Source: Arenibacter catalasegens
GTDB lineage: Bacteria > Bacteroidota > Bacteroidia > Flavobacteriales > Flavobacteriaceae
Assembly: GCF_002909235.1 (NCBI RefSeq)
Contig: NZ_PHQQ01000013.1
Coordinates: 1-64,000, forward strand
Reading direction: 5' to 3'
DNA: 64,000 bases
Position numbers and translations under genes: made by a program. This document shows positions 55,521 through 64,000 of the stretch, piece after piece. The notes under the pieces are model-generated. The model worked only from the letters and a program-made list of their open reading frames with translations, was not told where the DNA came from and did not search any database. How positions within the stretch are numbered: the stretch's first letter is position 1; every line of letters starts with the position of its first letter.

Positions 55521-55797
55521 AGAAAGGGAAACAGTTGGAAATATTACAGCATATTACCTCATGGCAAGCCAAAGAGGCGTCGAAAGGAAACTACTTATAA
55601 TATTTCGACACAAACTTCGGAGCATTCAAATCTGACTTAGTGAGTAAAAAAAGAATTCCCGAAAATCAAGGACGGTCCTTACTTAAATGTCGTGGGGCGC
55701 AGGACATCCAAGAATATGGGCGTACTTATAATTTACGGGAATAACTTCATAAACTCCGATTCCAATTGGGATCGGAATTCGTTTGCCAAAGCATAGT

Positions 55798-56049
55798 TTA
55801 GGCTACTTGTTGGGTGGCCCTATGTCTTTTCTGATAAATATCTTGTAATGTATTATTGATATCCTGTAATTCGGGAGTTAAAGCCGATAGATTTCCACTA
55901 ACATCCGTTGTCACCTCTTTACCACAGTGCACACATTGATATTCCTTAATATGCAAGGTAACCTTTTTGGATACTGAATAATGGTGTCCGAAAATACTGC
56001 AGCAAAATGCGCTGAGTTTTGTTCCGTAGTCTGTGATAACTTTTTTCAT
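55798..56049 (-). CDS. small protein with CxxC zinc-ribbon-like motif
   Basis: From the ATG at 56049 the protein has 83 residues. A cysteine pair CC (residues 16-17), histidines in GHHYSV and CVHCGKEV form a possible zinc site, similar to short prophage-type or ribosome-associated zinc-ribbon proteins. The C-terminus ends in a charged helix. I do not recognise a family with confidence. The open frame continues upstream to 56100, but the internal ATG gives a more natural N-terminus. Confidence 0.5.
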   Translation of the reverse strand: MKKVITDYGTKLSAFCCSIFGHHYSVSKKVTLHIKEYQCVHCGKEVTTDVSGNLSALTPELQDINNTLQDIYQKRHRATQQVA

Positions 56050-56314
56050 AATGCAGGTTTTAGAGTGGCATTGGTAAGGTTTAGGGACCGTGAAATGCAA
56101 AAATTAAACTTAGGGTTAATTGGCGATCGTCACTTTCTAAATGACTTTCTGATAATTAACGCCCACACCCTTCCTTTTATTGAGTACAACCTGTTTTATT
56201 TTCGTTTTTTTTTAATAAAACTTAATTTTTTCGACAAACTGCGATAATACCATGTTTAAATACCCATTTAAACTAAATGGTTTTTAACCTATCTTTCGCC
56301 CAAAATTGTTTTAA

Positions 56315-57592
56315 ATGCCCAACTTTAAGGCAACCCTTGTCTCCTCATTTGCATTATTCTCCTTATTCTTTGGAGCTGGAAATTTAATACTCCCTCCACT
56401 GCTAGGGTTTCAGTCGGGAAGTTGGTGGTGGTTAGTAGCCTTGGGTTTTGCAGTATCTGCCGTTCTAATACCTATAATGGGAATTTTGGCACATGCCAAA
56501 TTACAGGGTACCATATATGACTTTGGAAAAAAAGTCTCCCCTACATTTAGTTTGGTTTATTCCATTCTAATTTATGTTATTTCCATTGGCCTACCTTCGC
56601 CGCGAACTGCAGCCGTAACACATGAAATTGCAGTGCAACCCTTCTTTAATACTTCACCTCTTGTTACTAGTATTGTCTACTTTTCTTTGGTTTTTGTGTT
56701 TGTTATAAACCGCTCAAGCATATTGGACATACTCGGCAAGGTACTTACACCCGCCATTATTTTAATATTGGTACTGATTATAGGTATAACCATATTTACC
56801 TTGGACTTCAATTTTGGGGAAACGGGCATAATTAGTCCGTTCAGTGATGGAATTTTAGAAGGATATCAGACTTTTGATGCTATTGGGGCCGTAGTGGTTG
56901 GCGGGGTAATCATTGTCTCTATTAATCTGAAGTCGAACGCATCTTATAAAGACAAAAAGACTTTGATTCGTAATGCCGGTTGGTTGGCCGGTTTTAGTCT
57001 TTTTATAATTTATGCAGGCCTAATCCTTTCGGGAGCCTTGAACCATACTAATTTTGAAACCAATATCACTAGAATAGATTTGCTTAGCGGGATAAGCAAA
57101 ATAACCTTGGGCTATACTGCCAATGTGCTTCTAAGCATCTTGGTAAGCCTTGCCTGTTTTACTACAGCCATAGGCATTGTAACCGGAACCTCTGATTTTA
57201 TTAAGGACCGACTCCCCAATGCCAGACACGCCTACCTTATAACCGCTATAATGGGTTGCCTTCTCGGGATTCTTATGGGACAGTTTAATGTGGCCTATAT
57301 TATTACGATAGCCTTTCCAGCCCTAATGTTTATTTATCCTATCACAATCATTTTGATTCTCTTGAACGTTGTTTCAGACAAATGGGCTTCACCAATCGTC
57401 TTTAAGGCCGTGGTAATCACGACTATCGTTTTCAGTATTCCGGATTTTTTAGGAAGTTTGGGAGACTTAGCCCCCAACAAGGAAGCCTTTGACTGGATAC
57501 CCCTAAGCGAATACCGATTGGGATGGGTATTGCCGGCTGTAGTTATTTATGCGATTACGAATGTATTTGCAAAAAAAGGAAAAGTTGTTTGA
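56315..57592 (+). CDS. brnQ: branched-chain amino acid transporter, LIVCS family
   Basis: This 425-residue inner-membrane protein has about twelve hydrophobic segments and the family opening SSFALFSLFFGAGNLILPP followed by GFQSGSWWW. IGLPSPRTAAVTHEIA is the family's second conserved stretch. It imports leucine, isoleucine or valine with Na+ or H+. It stands alone; TATCTTTC just upstream is one base from the -7 consensus. Confidence 0.93.
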   Translation: MPNFKATLVSSFALFSLFFGAGNLILPPLLGFQSGSWWWLVALGFAVSAVLIPIMGILAHAKLQGTIYDFGKKVSPTFSLVYSILIYVISIGLPSPRTAAVTHEIAVQPFFNTSPLVTSIVYFSLVFVFVINRSSILDILGKVLTPAIILILVLIIGITIFTLDFNFGETGIISPFSDGILEGYQTFDAIGAVVVGGVIIVSINLKSNASYKDKKTLIRNAGWLAGFSLFIIYAGLILSGALNHTNFETNITRIDLLSGISKITLGYTANVLLSILVSLACFTTAIGIVTGTSDFIKDRLPNARHAYLITAIMGCLLGILMGQFNVAYIITIAFPALMFIYPITIILILLNVVSDKWASPIVFKAVVITTIVFSIPDFLGSLGDLAPNKEAFDWIPLSEYRLGWVLPAVVIYAITNVFAKKGKVV

Positions 57593-57706
57593 TGTTTTCT
57601 TACGATTAGAATAAACACCTGTTTAAATTATGTTTAATTTTCGTGAGCCACATGGTTTTAAGCTGGATATAAAAAATACCCATACTGCTAAATATAATCT
57701 TAATAA

Positions 57707-58609
57707 TTATAGTTTTTTGTACTCAGTTTTGAAAGAATTAAACATCGAAGTAATAATTTGTTTAGGGTCTCCATCTGAAAGACTTTCAAACGAAATATAC
57801 CCCTGATAACCTTGATTTTTAATAATTTTGGCAATTTTTTTCATATATATTGGGGTTTTGATGCCATTTGGGTATATATGTTCTTTAACAAACCAATAAG
57901 TGGCATAAGGAGCCAACTTTTCAATTTCATCATAAGGGTTTTCTCCATGCAGGCTACCTACATCTAGAATTAGACCAAACCATTCAGAATCGACCCGTGT
58001 AATTATGTCACTAATTTCGTCACTTGTGAATAAAAATTCATTGTGATTTTGCAGGCCTACGATAACACCAATCTCTTCACCGTATTTAGCACAGATTTTA
58101 TATTCCTCCACAAGCCACTCTTTTACTTCATTTTTTGAAAATCCATCATACTCATGTTTTCCAGTAAAAACCCTCATAATAGTGGCACCTAAGGTTGATG
58201 AAACTTCCAACCATTTTCTTATCCTATCCCTATCAACTTTGCGAGAATTTGCATCAGGGTTAACAAAATCATTTCTTATGCCTGTCCAAGGGATATTAAG
58301 GCCAAGTTCTAGTGCTTTGCGTTTTAAGCGGAAAAGTTCACTATTCATAGGGGGGTCTGGATATGAAGAGAAATAATATCCTGTCAGGTCCACAGAATCC
58401 AGTCCTATACTTGCCGCAAATTCCATCATCTCAAAAAATGTCATTTCGCCACCACTTAATAAGGCATTAAAGGAGTAGGCATTGACACTATATTGTAATC
58501 TATTTTTGGTTATTGCTGTAATCTTAGGGCTAGCCATAAGGCTTCGTGTGCCTAGAATAAATGGAGTGAGAGCTAGGCTCCGAATAATATTTCTTCTTTT
58601 ATTATCCAT
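57707..58609 (-). CDS. sugar phosphate isomerase/epimerase-like TIM-barrel protein
   Basis: From the ATG at 58609 the protein has 300 residues. A hydrophobic N-terminus with a paired arginine (KRRNIIRSLALTPFILG) looks like a weak Tat or Sec signal, so it may be periplasmic. The body is an AP-endonuclease-2-type TIM barrel: SIGLDSVDLTGYYF, GVIVGLQNHNEFLF, WFGLILDVGS and GYISFES carry likely metal ligands. Exported members act on keto-sugars in some Bacteroidetes. The frame also permits a start at 58621. Confidence 0.82.
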   Translation of the reverse strand: MDNKRRNIIRSLALTPFILGTRSLMASPKITAITKNRLQYSVNAYSFNALLSGGEMTFFEMMEFAASIGLDSVDLTGYYFSSYPDPPMNSELFRLKRKALELGLNIPWTGIRNDFVNPDANSRKVDRDRIRKWLEVSSTLGATIMRVFTGKHEYDGFSKNEVKEWLVEEYKICAKYGEEIGVIVGLQNHNEFLFTSDEISDIITRVDSEWFGLILDVGSLHGENPYDEIEKLAPYATYWFVKEHIYPNGIKTPIYMKKIAKIIKNQGYQGYISFESLSDGDPKQIITSMFNSFKTEYKKL

Positions 58610-58770
58610 ATCTACAATCAATTTTGGGTTTTAAAAAATAAATATTACTAAGGTAATGTCTATAATTTGCATTAAAACCTATCCCGACCAAAAGTTGAAG
58701 TTAGCAGAATTCAAATAAATAACCAATACTCAACCCTTCCCTCAAATAAATAAATCTAGAATCCAAAAAA

Positions 58771-58801
58771 AGAATCCCCGAGGCAGAGCCATCGGGGATT
58801 T
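58771..58801 (-). terminator. terminator/repeat with CCGAGGCAGAGCC core
   Basis: AATCCCCGA pairs with TCGGGGATT around the loop GGCAGAGCCA. On the minus strand seven T residues follow. It lies about 70 bp past the stop of the Xaa-Pro aminopeptidase gene. The core repeats that of the hairpin at 88-112. Confidence 0.75.
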
Positions 58802-58869
58802 ATCAAATAATATACTCGGTCCTTAGCACCAAAACAATTTGCCTATCTCTGCGCGAATAGATATTCAAG

Positions 58870-60168
58870 CTACCTCTTGGCATTCATCAGCTCCTCGATC
58901 TCCTCAACTTCAATAGGAATATTCGCCATAAGGTTAAAGGGAGCCCCTTTCTCTTGGATTACTACATCATCTTCCAATCTGATACCCATTTTTTCGGCCG
59001 GGATATATATCCCTGGCTCCACGGTATAGACCATATTGGCCACCATAGGTGTTTTTAATGCGCCGTAATCGTGGGTGTTTAATCCAATGTGATGGCTGGT
59101 ACCGTGCATAAAGTATTTTTTGTAGGCTGGCCAATCCTTATCTTCATTTTGCACATCGGCCTTATCCAACAGACCCAATCCCAATAGTTCGGAGGTCATT
59201 AACTTACCCACTTCTTTATGGTATTCTGCCCACATGGTTCCAGGCACCAACATGGCAGTGGCATCATTCTTTACACGAAGCACAGCTTCATAAACCGCTT
59301 TCTGCCTTGGAGTAAACTTACCGTTCACTGGAATAGTACGCGTAAGGTCGCTGGAATAGTTGGCGTACTCCGCCGCAACATCCATTAATATCAAATCCCC
59401 GTCCTTACATTCCCGATTGTTCTCTATATAATGCAAAACATTGGCATTATTTCCAGAAGCAATGATAGGTGTATAGGCAAATCCCTTGGACCTATTGCGG
59501 ATGAATTCGTACAACAGCTCAGCCTCTATCTCATATTCCCAGACCCCTGGCTTTACAAAACCCAATAGGCGTCTAAATCCCTTTTCGGTAATATTGCAGG
59601 CCGTCTGCATAATTGCAATTTCCTCAGCCTCCTTCACACCCCTTATTTCTTGTAAAATAGGGCTGCTCTTAGCCCATTGGTGGGCCGGGAAATCCTGTTT
59701 ACACTTTATAATAAAACGATCTTCCCTTGTTTGGGTCTCCACCGCCTGACGGTAATGTTCATTGGTATTAAAGTATACGGTATCTACCTCGGTCATTAGA
59801 TCAAAGAAAATCTTATCAAAATCCGTCAACCAATAAATCGTTGTTATTCCAGACACTTCCACAGCCTTTTCCTTGGTCAATTTTTCACCTTCCCAAACCG
59901 CTATATGGGCATTGGTTTCCCTTACAAACAAAACCTCTCTATGCTTTTTGTCTAGGGCATCCGGGAACAGTAACAAAATAGTTTCCTCTTGATCGGCCCC
60001 GCTTAAATAAAATAAATCCCTGTTCTGCTCAAAGGGCATTGTACTATCGGCACCAATGGGATAATTGTCATTAGAATTAAAAACCGCTATACTCTTTGGC
60101 TTCATATTGGCCATAAACTTCTTGCGATTCTTTATAAATAAGTTATTATCTATTTGCTGATATTTCAT
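58870..60168 (-). CDS. Xaa-Pro aminopeptidase (M24B, aminopeptidase P type)
   Basis: The 432-residue enzyme removes N-terminal residues preceding proline. It has an N-terminal aminopeptidase P domain and a C-terminal pita-bread domain with the five metal ligands in LMDVAAEYANYSSDLTRTI (two aspartates), MHGTSHHIGLNTHD (histidine), YTVEPGIYIP and IRLEDDVVI (two glutamates). It is cytoplasmic, with no signal peptide. A hairpin terminator follows at 58771-58801. Confidence 0.95.
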   Translation of the reverse strand: MKYQQIDNNLFIKNRKKFMANMKPKSIAVFNSNDNYPIGADSTMPFEQNRDLFYLSGADQEETILLLFPDALDKKHREVLFVRETNAHIAVWEGEKLTKEKAVEVSGITTIYWLTDFDKIFFDLMTEVDTVYFNTNEHYRQAVETQTREDRFIIKCKQDFPAHQWAKSSPILQEIRGVKEAEEIAIMQTACNITEKGFRRLLGFVKPGVWEYEIEAELLYEFIRNRSKGFAYTPIIASGNNANVLHYIENNRECKDGDLILMDVAAEYANYSSDLTRTIPVNGKFTPRQKAVYEAVLRVKNDATAMLVPGTMWAEYHKEVGKLMTSELLGLGLLDKADVQNEDKDWPAYKKYFMHGTSHHIGLNTHDYGALKTPMVANMVYTVEPGIYIPAEKMGIRLEDDVVIQEKGAPFNLMANIPIEVEEIEELMNAKR

Positions 60169-60186
60169 TTTTTATTGTTTTGAAGA

Positions 60187-60194
60187 CAAATTTA
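60187..60194 (-). promoter_or_regulatory. TAnnTTTG -7 box of the aminopeptidase P gene
   Basis: TAAATTTG on the minus strand is an exact match 18 bp before the ATG at 60168, implying a short leader. No -33 TTG at normal spacing. Confidence 0.4.
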
Positions 60195-60355
60195 AGAAAT
60201 AGGAAGTGCATAGCCCCACTTAGTATAAAATCATTTTTAAACAAGGGTTCATCTAGCCTTAAACTTACAAAATATCATATCTTCGCCCCATCATTTTGCA
60301 ATGCAAATACATGCGGCCTCACGCCCCAAAAAACCCTAAAAAACTGACTATTGTT

Positions 60356-62077
60356 ATGACGAAGAATCTTTTACTCCTATTTCTATGTACCACCACCCTA
60401 AGCTCGGGTCAAGTAAAAAATTCTGCAGTTACAACAGATGACTATTTAAATATCCTTAGGAGCAATATTAGTGGAGAGCTAGCCTATGAGACCACTGCAT
60501 TCGTTGAACAATTTTGGCGTGTGGTAGGCAACGAAGGTTTTAACAAAAGCATCTATAAAATTGCGGCTGGTTTGGAGGCAGCAGGATATGTCCCTGAGAA
60601 AAACGCATCTAACATAGACCGATTCACGTATAGAATTGAAAACAGGCCCCTACAGCATCCGACCTGGGAAATTATGAACGCGGAGATTACTCTTTTAGGA
60701 GACAATGAACCACTGTTGTCCTTTATTACCAATAGAAACATGGTTTATCTAAATTCAATTTCAACCCCTAAAAATGGAACTACCGCCGAAATTATTTATG
60801 TTAAGGACATGGATGATCTACAAAGGCTATCCTTAAAAGGAAAAATTATTTATACGGAACTCAATGCCTTGGAAGTCTATAATAAAGGGGTTTTAAAAAA
60901 AGGGGCCTTGGGAATAGTTAGTTACGACAACCCCGCTTATCTAAAACCAGAAAAAAACACAAATTCCATCCAATTCAGAAGTTTACCCTATGACCCTAAA
61001 AATACATGGGGAATAGCGCTTTCCTATCAGGCTAAAGAAAAACTAAAGGCCTTACTGGAAAAAGGCAAAACATTTATGAAAGTAACTATTTCCAGTAAAA
61101 TGTATCCTTCGGAAGAACTAACTATAGTGGCCAACATAAAAGGCTCCCAAATTCCTGAGGAACGTATTGTTTTTAGTGCCCATGTGCAGGAACCGGGAGC
61201 CAATGATAATGCCAGCGGCGTGGGCGCACAATTGGAAATGGCTACCGTTTCGGCACAATTGATAAAAAAAGGCAATATCGATGCCCAAAGAACTATGACC
61301 TTCCTTTGGGGGGATGAAATCATTTCTACAAAAAGATATCTAAAAGAAAATGAAAAAAGATCTGCCAATATTAAATGGGGAGTTAGTCTGGACATGGTTG
61401 GGGAAAATACAGCCCTTACCGGGGGTACTTTTTTAATCGAGAAAATGCCAGATCCCAGTGCCATTTGGACCAGGGGTAAAGATAAGCACACCGAATGGGG
61501 CGGAAAATTGCTTAGCTTGGAAGATATGAAGCCCCATTACCTAAATGATTATATGCTCCATAATTTTATGAAACAGGGGGAATTTGCCCATTGGCCAGTA
61601 AATTCCAACCCTTATGAAGGGGGCAGTGATCATACCCCATTTTTGGAAAACCATATTCCCGGATTATTGCTCTGGCATTTTACCGATCAATTTTATCATA
61701 CTGATGGGGATAGATTGGATAAGGTCTCCCAAGAAACACTTAAAAATGTTAGTATAGCAGCCTTGGGCAGCGCATTGACCTTGGTTAATGGGGATTCCTA
61801 TACGGCAGTGGATATCGTTGAAATTGTTAAAGATGCAGCTACGAATCGACTTGCAGAAGAGTTTTTGCTCAGCGAGAAATCTGTAAAGACCGGAAATCCT
61901 GTGGAAAATGAGGTAGCTATAATAAATGCTTGGGAAGATTGGTATTTAAAGGCAATAGCCTCTACGAGGGATTTGGCCTCGCCGGAAAATACGGTAATTT
62001 TGGATAAAGCCATTTTACAGGCCCAGGCCATTGTAGAATCCCAGTCCAAAATTTTTGTTTCTGAATTGGAGAAATAA
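60356..62077 (+). CDS. exported M28 family metallopeptidase
   Basis: From the ATG at 60356 the protein has 573 residues with a signal peptide ending near LSSGQ. The M28 catalytic part carries metal ligands in FSAHVQEPGANDNASG (histidine, aspartate), LWGDEI (glutamate), SLDMVGEN (aspartate) and GGSDHTPFLE (histidine). A PA-like inserted domain precedes it around residues 130-230. The enzyme is an aminopeptidase or carboxypeptidase in the periplasm or outside. The frame opens earlier at a TTG (60296), rejected because the signal peptide begins at the ATG. Confidence 0.92.
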   Translation: MTKNLLLLFLCTTTLSSGQVKNSAVTTDDYLNILRSNISGELAYETTAFVEQFWRVVGNEGFNKSIYKIAAGLEAAGYVPEKNASNIDRFTYRIENRPLQHPTWEIMNAEITLLGDNEPLLSFITNRNMVYLNSISTPKNGTTAEIIYVKDMDDLQRLSLKGKIIYTELNALEVYNKGVLKKGALGIVSYDNPAYLKPEKNTNSIQFRSLPYDPKNTWGIALSYQAKEKLKALLEKGKTFMKVTISSKMYPSEELTIVANIKGSQIPEERIVFSAHVQEPGANDNASGVGAQLEMATVSAQLIKKGNIDAQRTMTFLWGDEIISTKRYLKENEKRSANIKWGVSLDMVGENTALTGGTFLIEKMPDPSAIWTRGKDKHTEWGGKLLSLEDMKPHYLNDYMLHNFMKQGEFAHWPVNSNPYEGGSDHTPFLENHIPGLLLWHFTDQFYHTDGDRLDKVSQETLKNVSIAALGSALTLVNGDSYTAVDIVEIVKDAATNRLAEEFLLSEKSVKTGNPVENEVAIINAWEDWYLKAIASTRDLASPENTVILDKAILQAQAIVESQSKIFVSELEK

Positions 62078-62143
62078 GGCTATTAAATATTCCCTAACTC
62101 AATAAAAATTATAATTGATTTGGGGATTTAAATGAAGAAACGC

Positions 62144-62509
62144 CTAGGATATTTGATCTATATTGACCATAATCATCACAGTCCAGAGTAAGGCCGCCCA
62201 TAGCCAAAGTATGGCTACATAGGTAGCAATAAGCAGCACTTTGGAATTGGATATCTTATTTAGGAAATACCATGCCACGGCCGCAAATACAAAACTGAAG
62301 GACCATAACATACCAACCATAATAAGGGTTGGCCAAACCCAGTCACCATGCCAATCGTTTATTGTAGGAAAAGATGCAAATAGAAAAGATACTGGAAAAT
62401 ATAAAAGACCGCCCAAAGCACCCATGCTCAAGAGACCAAGTATTGCAGTTACAAAAAATGCAATTAATGAGAATTTAATATTAAATGTCCAAGTTTTCCA
62501 GAGTACCAT
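62144..62509 (-). CDS. small multi-pass membrane protein of unknown function
   Basis: The 121-residue protein has about four hydrophobic segments: IKFSLIAFFVTAILGLLSMG, LYFPVSFLFASF, LIMVGMLWSFSFVFAAVAWY and VLLIATYVAILWLWAALLW. No functional motif or family is recognised. It is convergent with the M28 peptidase gene. Confidence 0.65.
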   Translation of the reverse strand: MVLWKTWTFNIKFSLIAFFVTAILGLLSMGALGGLLYFPVSFLFASFPTINDWHGDWVWPTLIMVGMLWSFSFVFAAVAWYFLNKISNSKVLLIATYVAILWLWAALLWTVMIMVNIDQIS

Positions 62510-62845
62510 CCAATGATCTTGATTTTTACTGTTGGGTTAGCTTCTAACGCTGAGAAATCAATAAAAGTATATTCATACCAAACGGTATTTTAAATTTATG
62601 TAGGAAAATACATTAAACAAATAATCCTTCAATTGAAGGCATTTTATTAACACTATTCCCTGAAACTGCCGTTATACGTAGATTCTTTCCTTAATACTAC
62701 AGGGGTGCAAAATTCTAGACTCTTGAAATATCTTCTCAATTCAACTTTTACGTAATCCTGAAAAAAATATTTTAGAGTTATTTATTCATTACAATTATGG
62801 AATTCTTTAAATTGGTTCTAAATACCGTACATAAATTCAACAAAG
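62510..62845. other. intergenic region upstream of the sdh promoter
   Basis: This AT-rich stretch lies between the small membrane protein gene and the sdhC promoter. I see no gene, repeat or RNA in it. Confidence 0.5.
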
Positions 62846-62877
62846 TTTGTTAATAACTCGATTCTAGAGTAAATTTG
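62846..62877 (+). promoter_or_regulatory. sdhC promoter, TTTG-N20-TAnnTTTG
   Basis: TTTG at 62846-62849 and TAAATTTG at 62870-62877 are separated by 20 bp, a full match to the Bacteroidetes housekeeping promoter. The ATG follows 19 bp later. Confidence 0.75.
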
Positions 62878-62896
62878 CAATCAAAACAAATAACCA

Positions 62897-63574
62897 ATGA
62901 GTGGATTTTTAAACTCTTCAATAGGCAGAAAGTACACTATGGCCCTTTCCGCCTTTTTCTTAATGATTTTTATCCTTCAACATTTTGCCATTAATATCCT
63001 ATCCGTTTTAAGTCCGGATACCTTTAATGAAACTTCTCATTTTATGGGTACCAATCCCCTAATACAATACGCGTTGCAACCTGTATTGCTTTTTGGGGTT
63101 ATCTATCATTTTGTAATGGGATTTGTTCTGGAAATAAAAAACCGGAATGCACGGGCCATTAACTATGTCAAAAACAATGGTGCCGCCAATTCCACCTGGA
63201 TGAGTAGAAATATGATTTGGAGTGGTGGCTTTATTCTGGTTTTCCTAATCATTCATTTCTTGGATTTCTGGTTTCCTGAAATCAATACAAAATATATTCA
63301 AGGAGACATGTCCGGTTTGCTAGCCGACGGGGAAGGTTATCGTTATTACGAAGAACTTACCCATAAATTTGTCCCGATATGGAGGGTTGCCCTTTATTGC
63401 TTAGGCTTTGTTTTTCTTTCGTTGCACCTACTCCACGGCTTTAATTCCGCATTTCAATCGGTTGGTGCCAATAATAAATATACAAAAGGGTTAAAAGGAT
63501 TCGGAAAGGCGTATGCTGTTTTAATTCCATTAGGATTTATTTTCATTGCACTATTTCACCATTTTAACCATTAA
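62897..63574 (+). CDS. sdhC: succinate dehydrogenase cytochrome b subunit
   Basis: The 225-residue membrane subunit anchors succinate dehydrogenase and binds heme b and quinone. It has five hydrophobic segments, as in the single-anchor type used by Bacteroidetes. Likely heme-binding histidines lie in FILQHFAIN, YHFVMGFVLE, LIIHFLDFW and LHLLHGFNSAFQ. It ends 12 bp before sdhA on the same strand. Confidence 0.95.
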   Translation: MSGFLNSSIGRKYTMALSAFFLMIFILQHFAINILSVLSPDTFNETSHFMGTNPLIQYALQPVLLFGVIYHFVMGFVLEIKNRNARAINYVKNNGAANSTWMSRNMIWSGGFILVFLIIHFLDFWFPEINTKYIQGDMSGLLADGEGYRYYEELTHKFVPIWRVALYCLGFVFLSLHLLHGFNSAFQSVGANNKYTKGLKGFGKAYAVLIPLGFIFIALFHHFNH

Positions 63575-63586
63575 TAATACATTTCT

Positions 63587-64000
63587 ATGTCTGTATTGGA
63601 TTCTAAAGTACCAAAAGGCCCATTAAAGGATAAATGGACGACCTATAAGGATAAAATAAACTTAGTAAATCCCGCCAACAAACGAAACATCGATGTTATT
63701 GTTGTTGGAACAGGTCTTGCTGGAGGTTCTGCCGCCGCAACCTTGGCCGAGCTTGGTTATAGGGTAAAAGCATTCTGCTATCAGGATTCCCCGCGTAGAG
63801 CACATTCCATCGCAGCACAGGGAGGTATAAATGCCGCAAAAAATTATCAAGGGGATGGGGATTCTACCTATCGTCTGTTCTATGATACTGTAAAGGGTGG
63901 CGATTACCGTTCCCGAGAAGCTAACGTATACCGTTTGGCAGAGGTTTCGGCCAATATTATTGATCAATGTGTAGCACAAGGGGTTCCCTTTGCTAGAGAT
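63587..64000 (+). CDS. sdhA: succinate dehydrogenase flavoprotein subunit, 5' part
   Basis: The first 138 codons are in the window and the gene runs off its right edge. The FAD-binding Rossmann motif is [19 protein letters not shown]. The histidine that carries FAD covalently is expected in [16 protein letters not shown]. SdhA oxidises succinate to fumarate and passes electrons to the Fe-S subunit, which should follow beyond the window. The start ATG lies 12 bp after sdhC. Confidence 0.95.
   Translation, partial: MSVLDSKVPKGPLKDKWTTYKDKINLVNPANKRNIDVIVVGTGLAGGSAAATLAELGYRVKAFCYQDSPRRAHSIAAQGGINAAKNYQGDGDSTYRLFYDTVKGGDYRSREANVYRLAEVSANIIDQCVAQGVPFARD

Noticed and set aside
1-64000. tRNA, rRNA or prophage genes
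   Set aside because: I found no cloverleaf-like stretch, rRNA sequence or phage structural gene in the gaps I read; this was by eye, not with a search tool.

Overview
The window looks like chromosome from a marine Flavobacteriia bacterium (Bacteroidetes, Flavobacteriaceae-like). The evidence is an AT-rich genome, exact TAnnTTTG promoter -7 boxes upstream of many genes, a protease with a type IX secretion C-terminal domain, a hybrid two-component system of the SusR type, GH16 and beta-propeller glycosidases, DUF2480 and DUF3078 genes next to a suf operon, and a REP-type palindrome family. I see no tRNA, rRNA, prophage, plasmid or ordinary IS element. The genus cannot be fixed from this sequence alone.

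Layout. 0-4.8 kb: polysaccharide and sugar genes (GH16, propeller lipoprotein, ThuA lipoprotein) and an AraC regulator. 5.0-13.9 kb: a nearly complete heme pathway, hemA-hemC-hemD-hemE-EI24-[RAYT/REP island]-hemF-(55 aa basic protein)-ychJ-hemB. The gap between the EI24 gene and hemF is filled by a REP-associated tyrosine transposase flanked by alternating palindromes. 13.9-23.1 kb: mostly housekeeping genes (DinB, serine hydrolase, CNNM/CBS, MGMT, PolB-like exonuclease, secreted subtilase, endo/exonuclease/phosphatase, HflX). 23.2-32.3 kb: an uncharacterised amidoligase-type cluster with three ATP-grasp-type proteins, a GCS2 carboxylate-amine ligase, a class I glutamine amidotransferase, two alpha/beta hydrolases and an M17 aminopeptidase. 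32.8-38.0 kb: a secreted protein and a 1322-residue hybrid sensor. 38.3-46.2 kb: sufA-B-C-D-S-E-DUF59-DUF2480-DUF3078. 46.4-52.6 kb: lipoproteins. 52.9-62.5 kb: Gfo/Idh/MocA oxidoreductase, thiL, brnQ, sugar isomerase, M24 and M28 peptidases. 62.9 kb to the end: sdhC and the start of sdhA.

How the parts fit. The hem genes supply tetrapyrrole and the suf genes supply Fe-S clusters, and both cofactors are used by succinate dehydrogenase at the right edge. The ThuA protein, the cytochrome c/PA14/sorbosone-dehydrogenase-like lipoprotein, the Tat-exported Gfo/Idh oxidoreductase and the TIM-barrel isomerase resemble parts of periplasmic sugar-oxidation systems, but they are scattered here.

The two regions most worth following are the RAYT/REP island at 9938-11285, which has regular geometry and strand-specific mismatches, and the amidoligase cluster at 23221-32283, which probably makes or modifies a small peptide-like metabolite of unknown structure.
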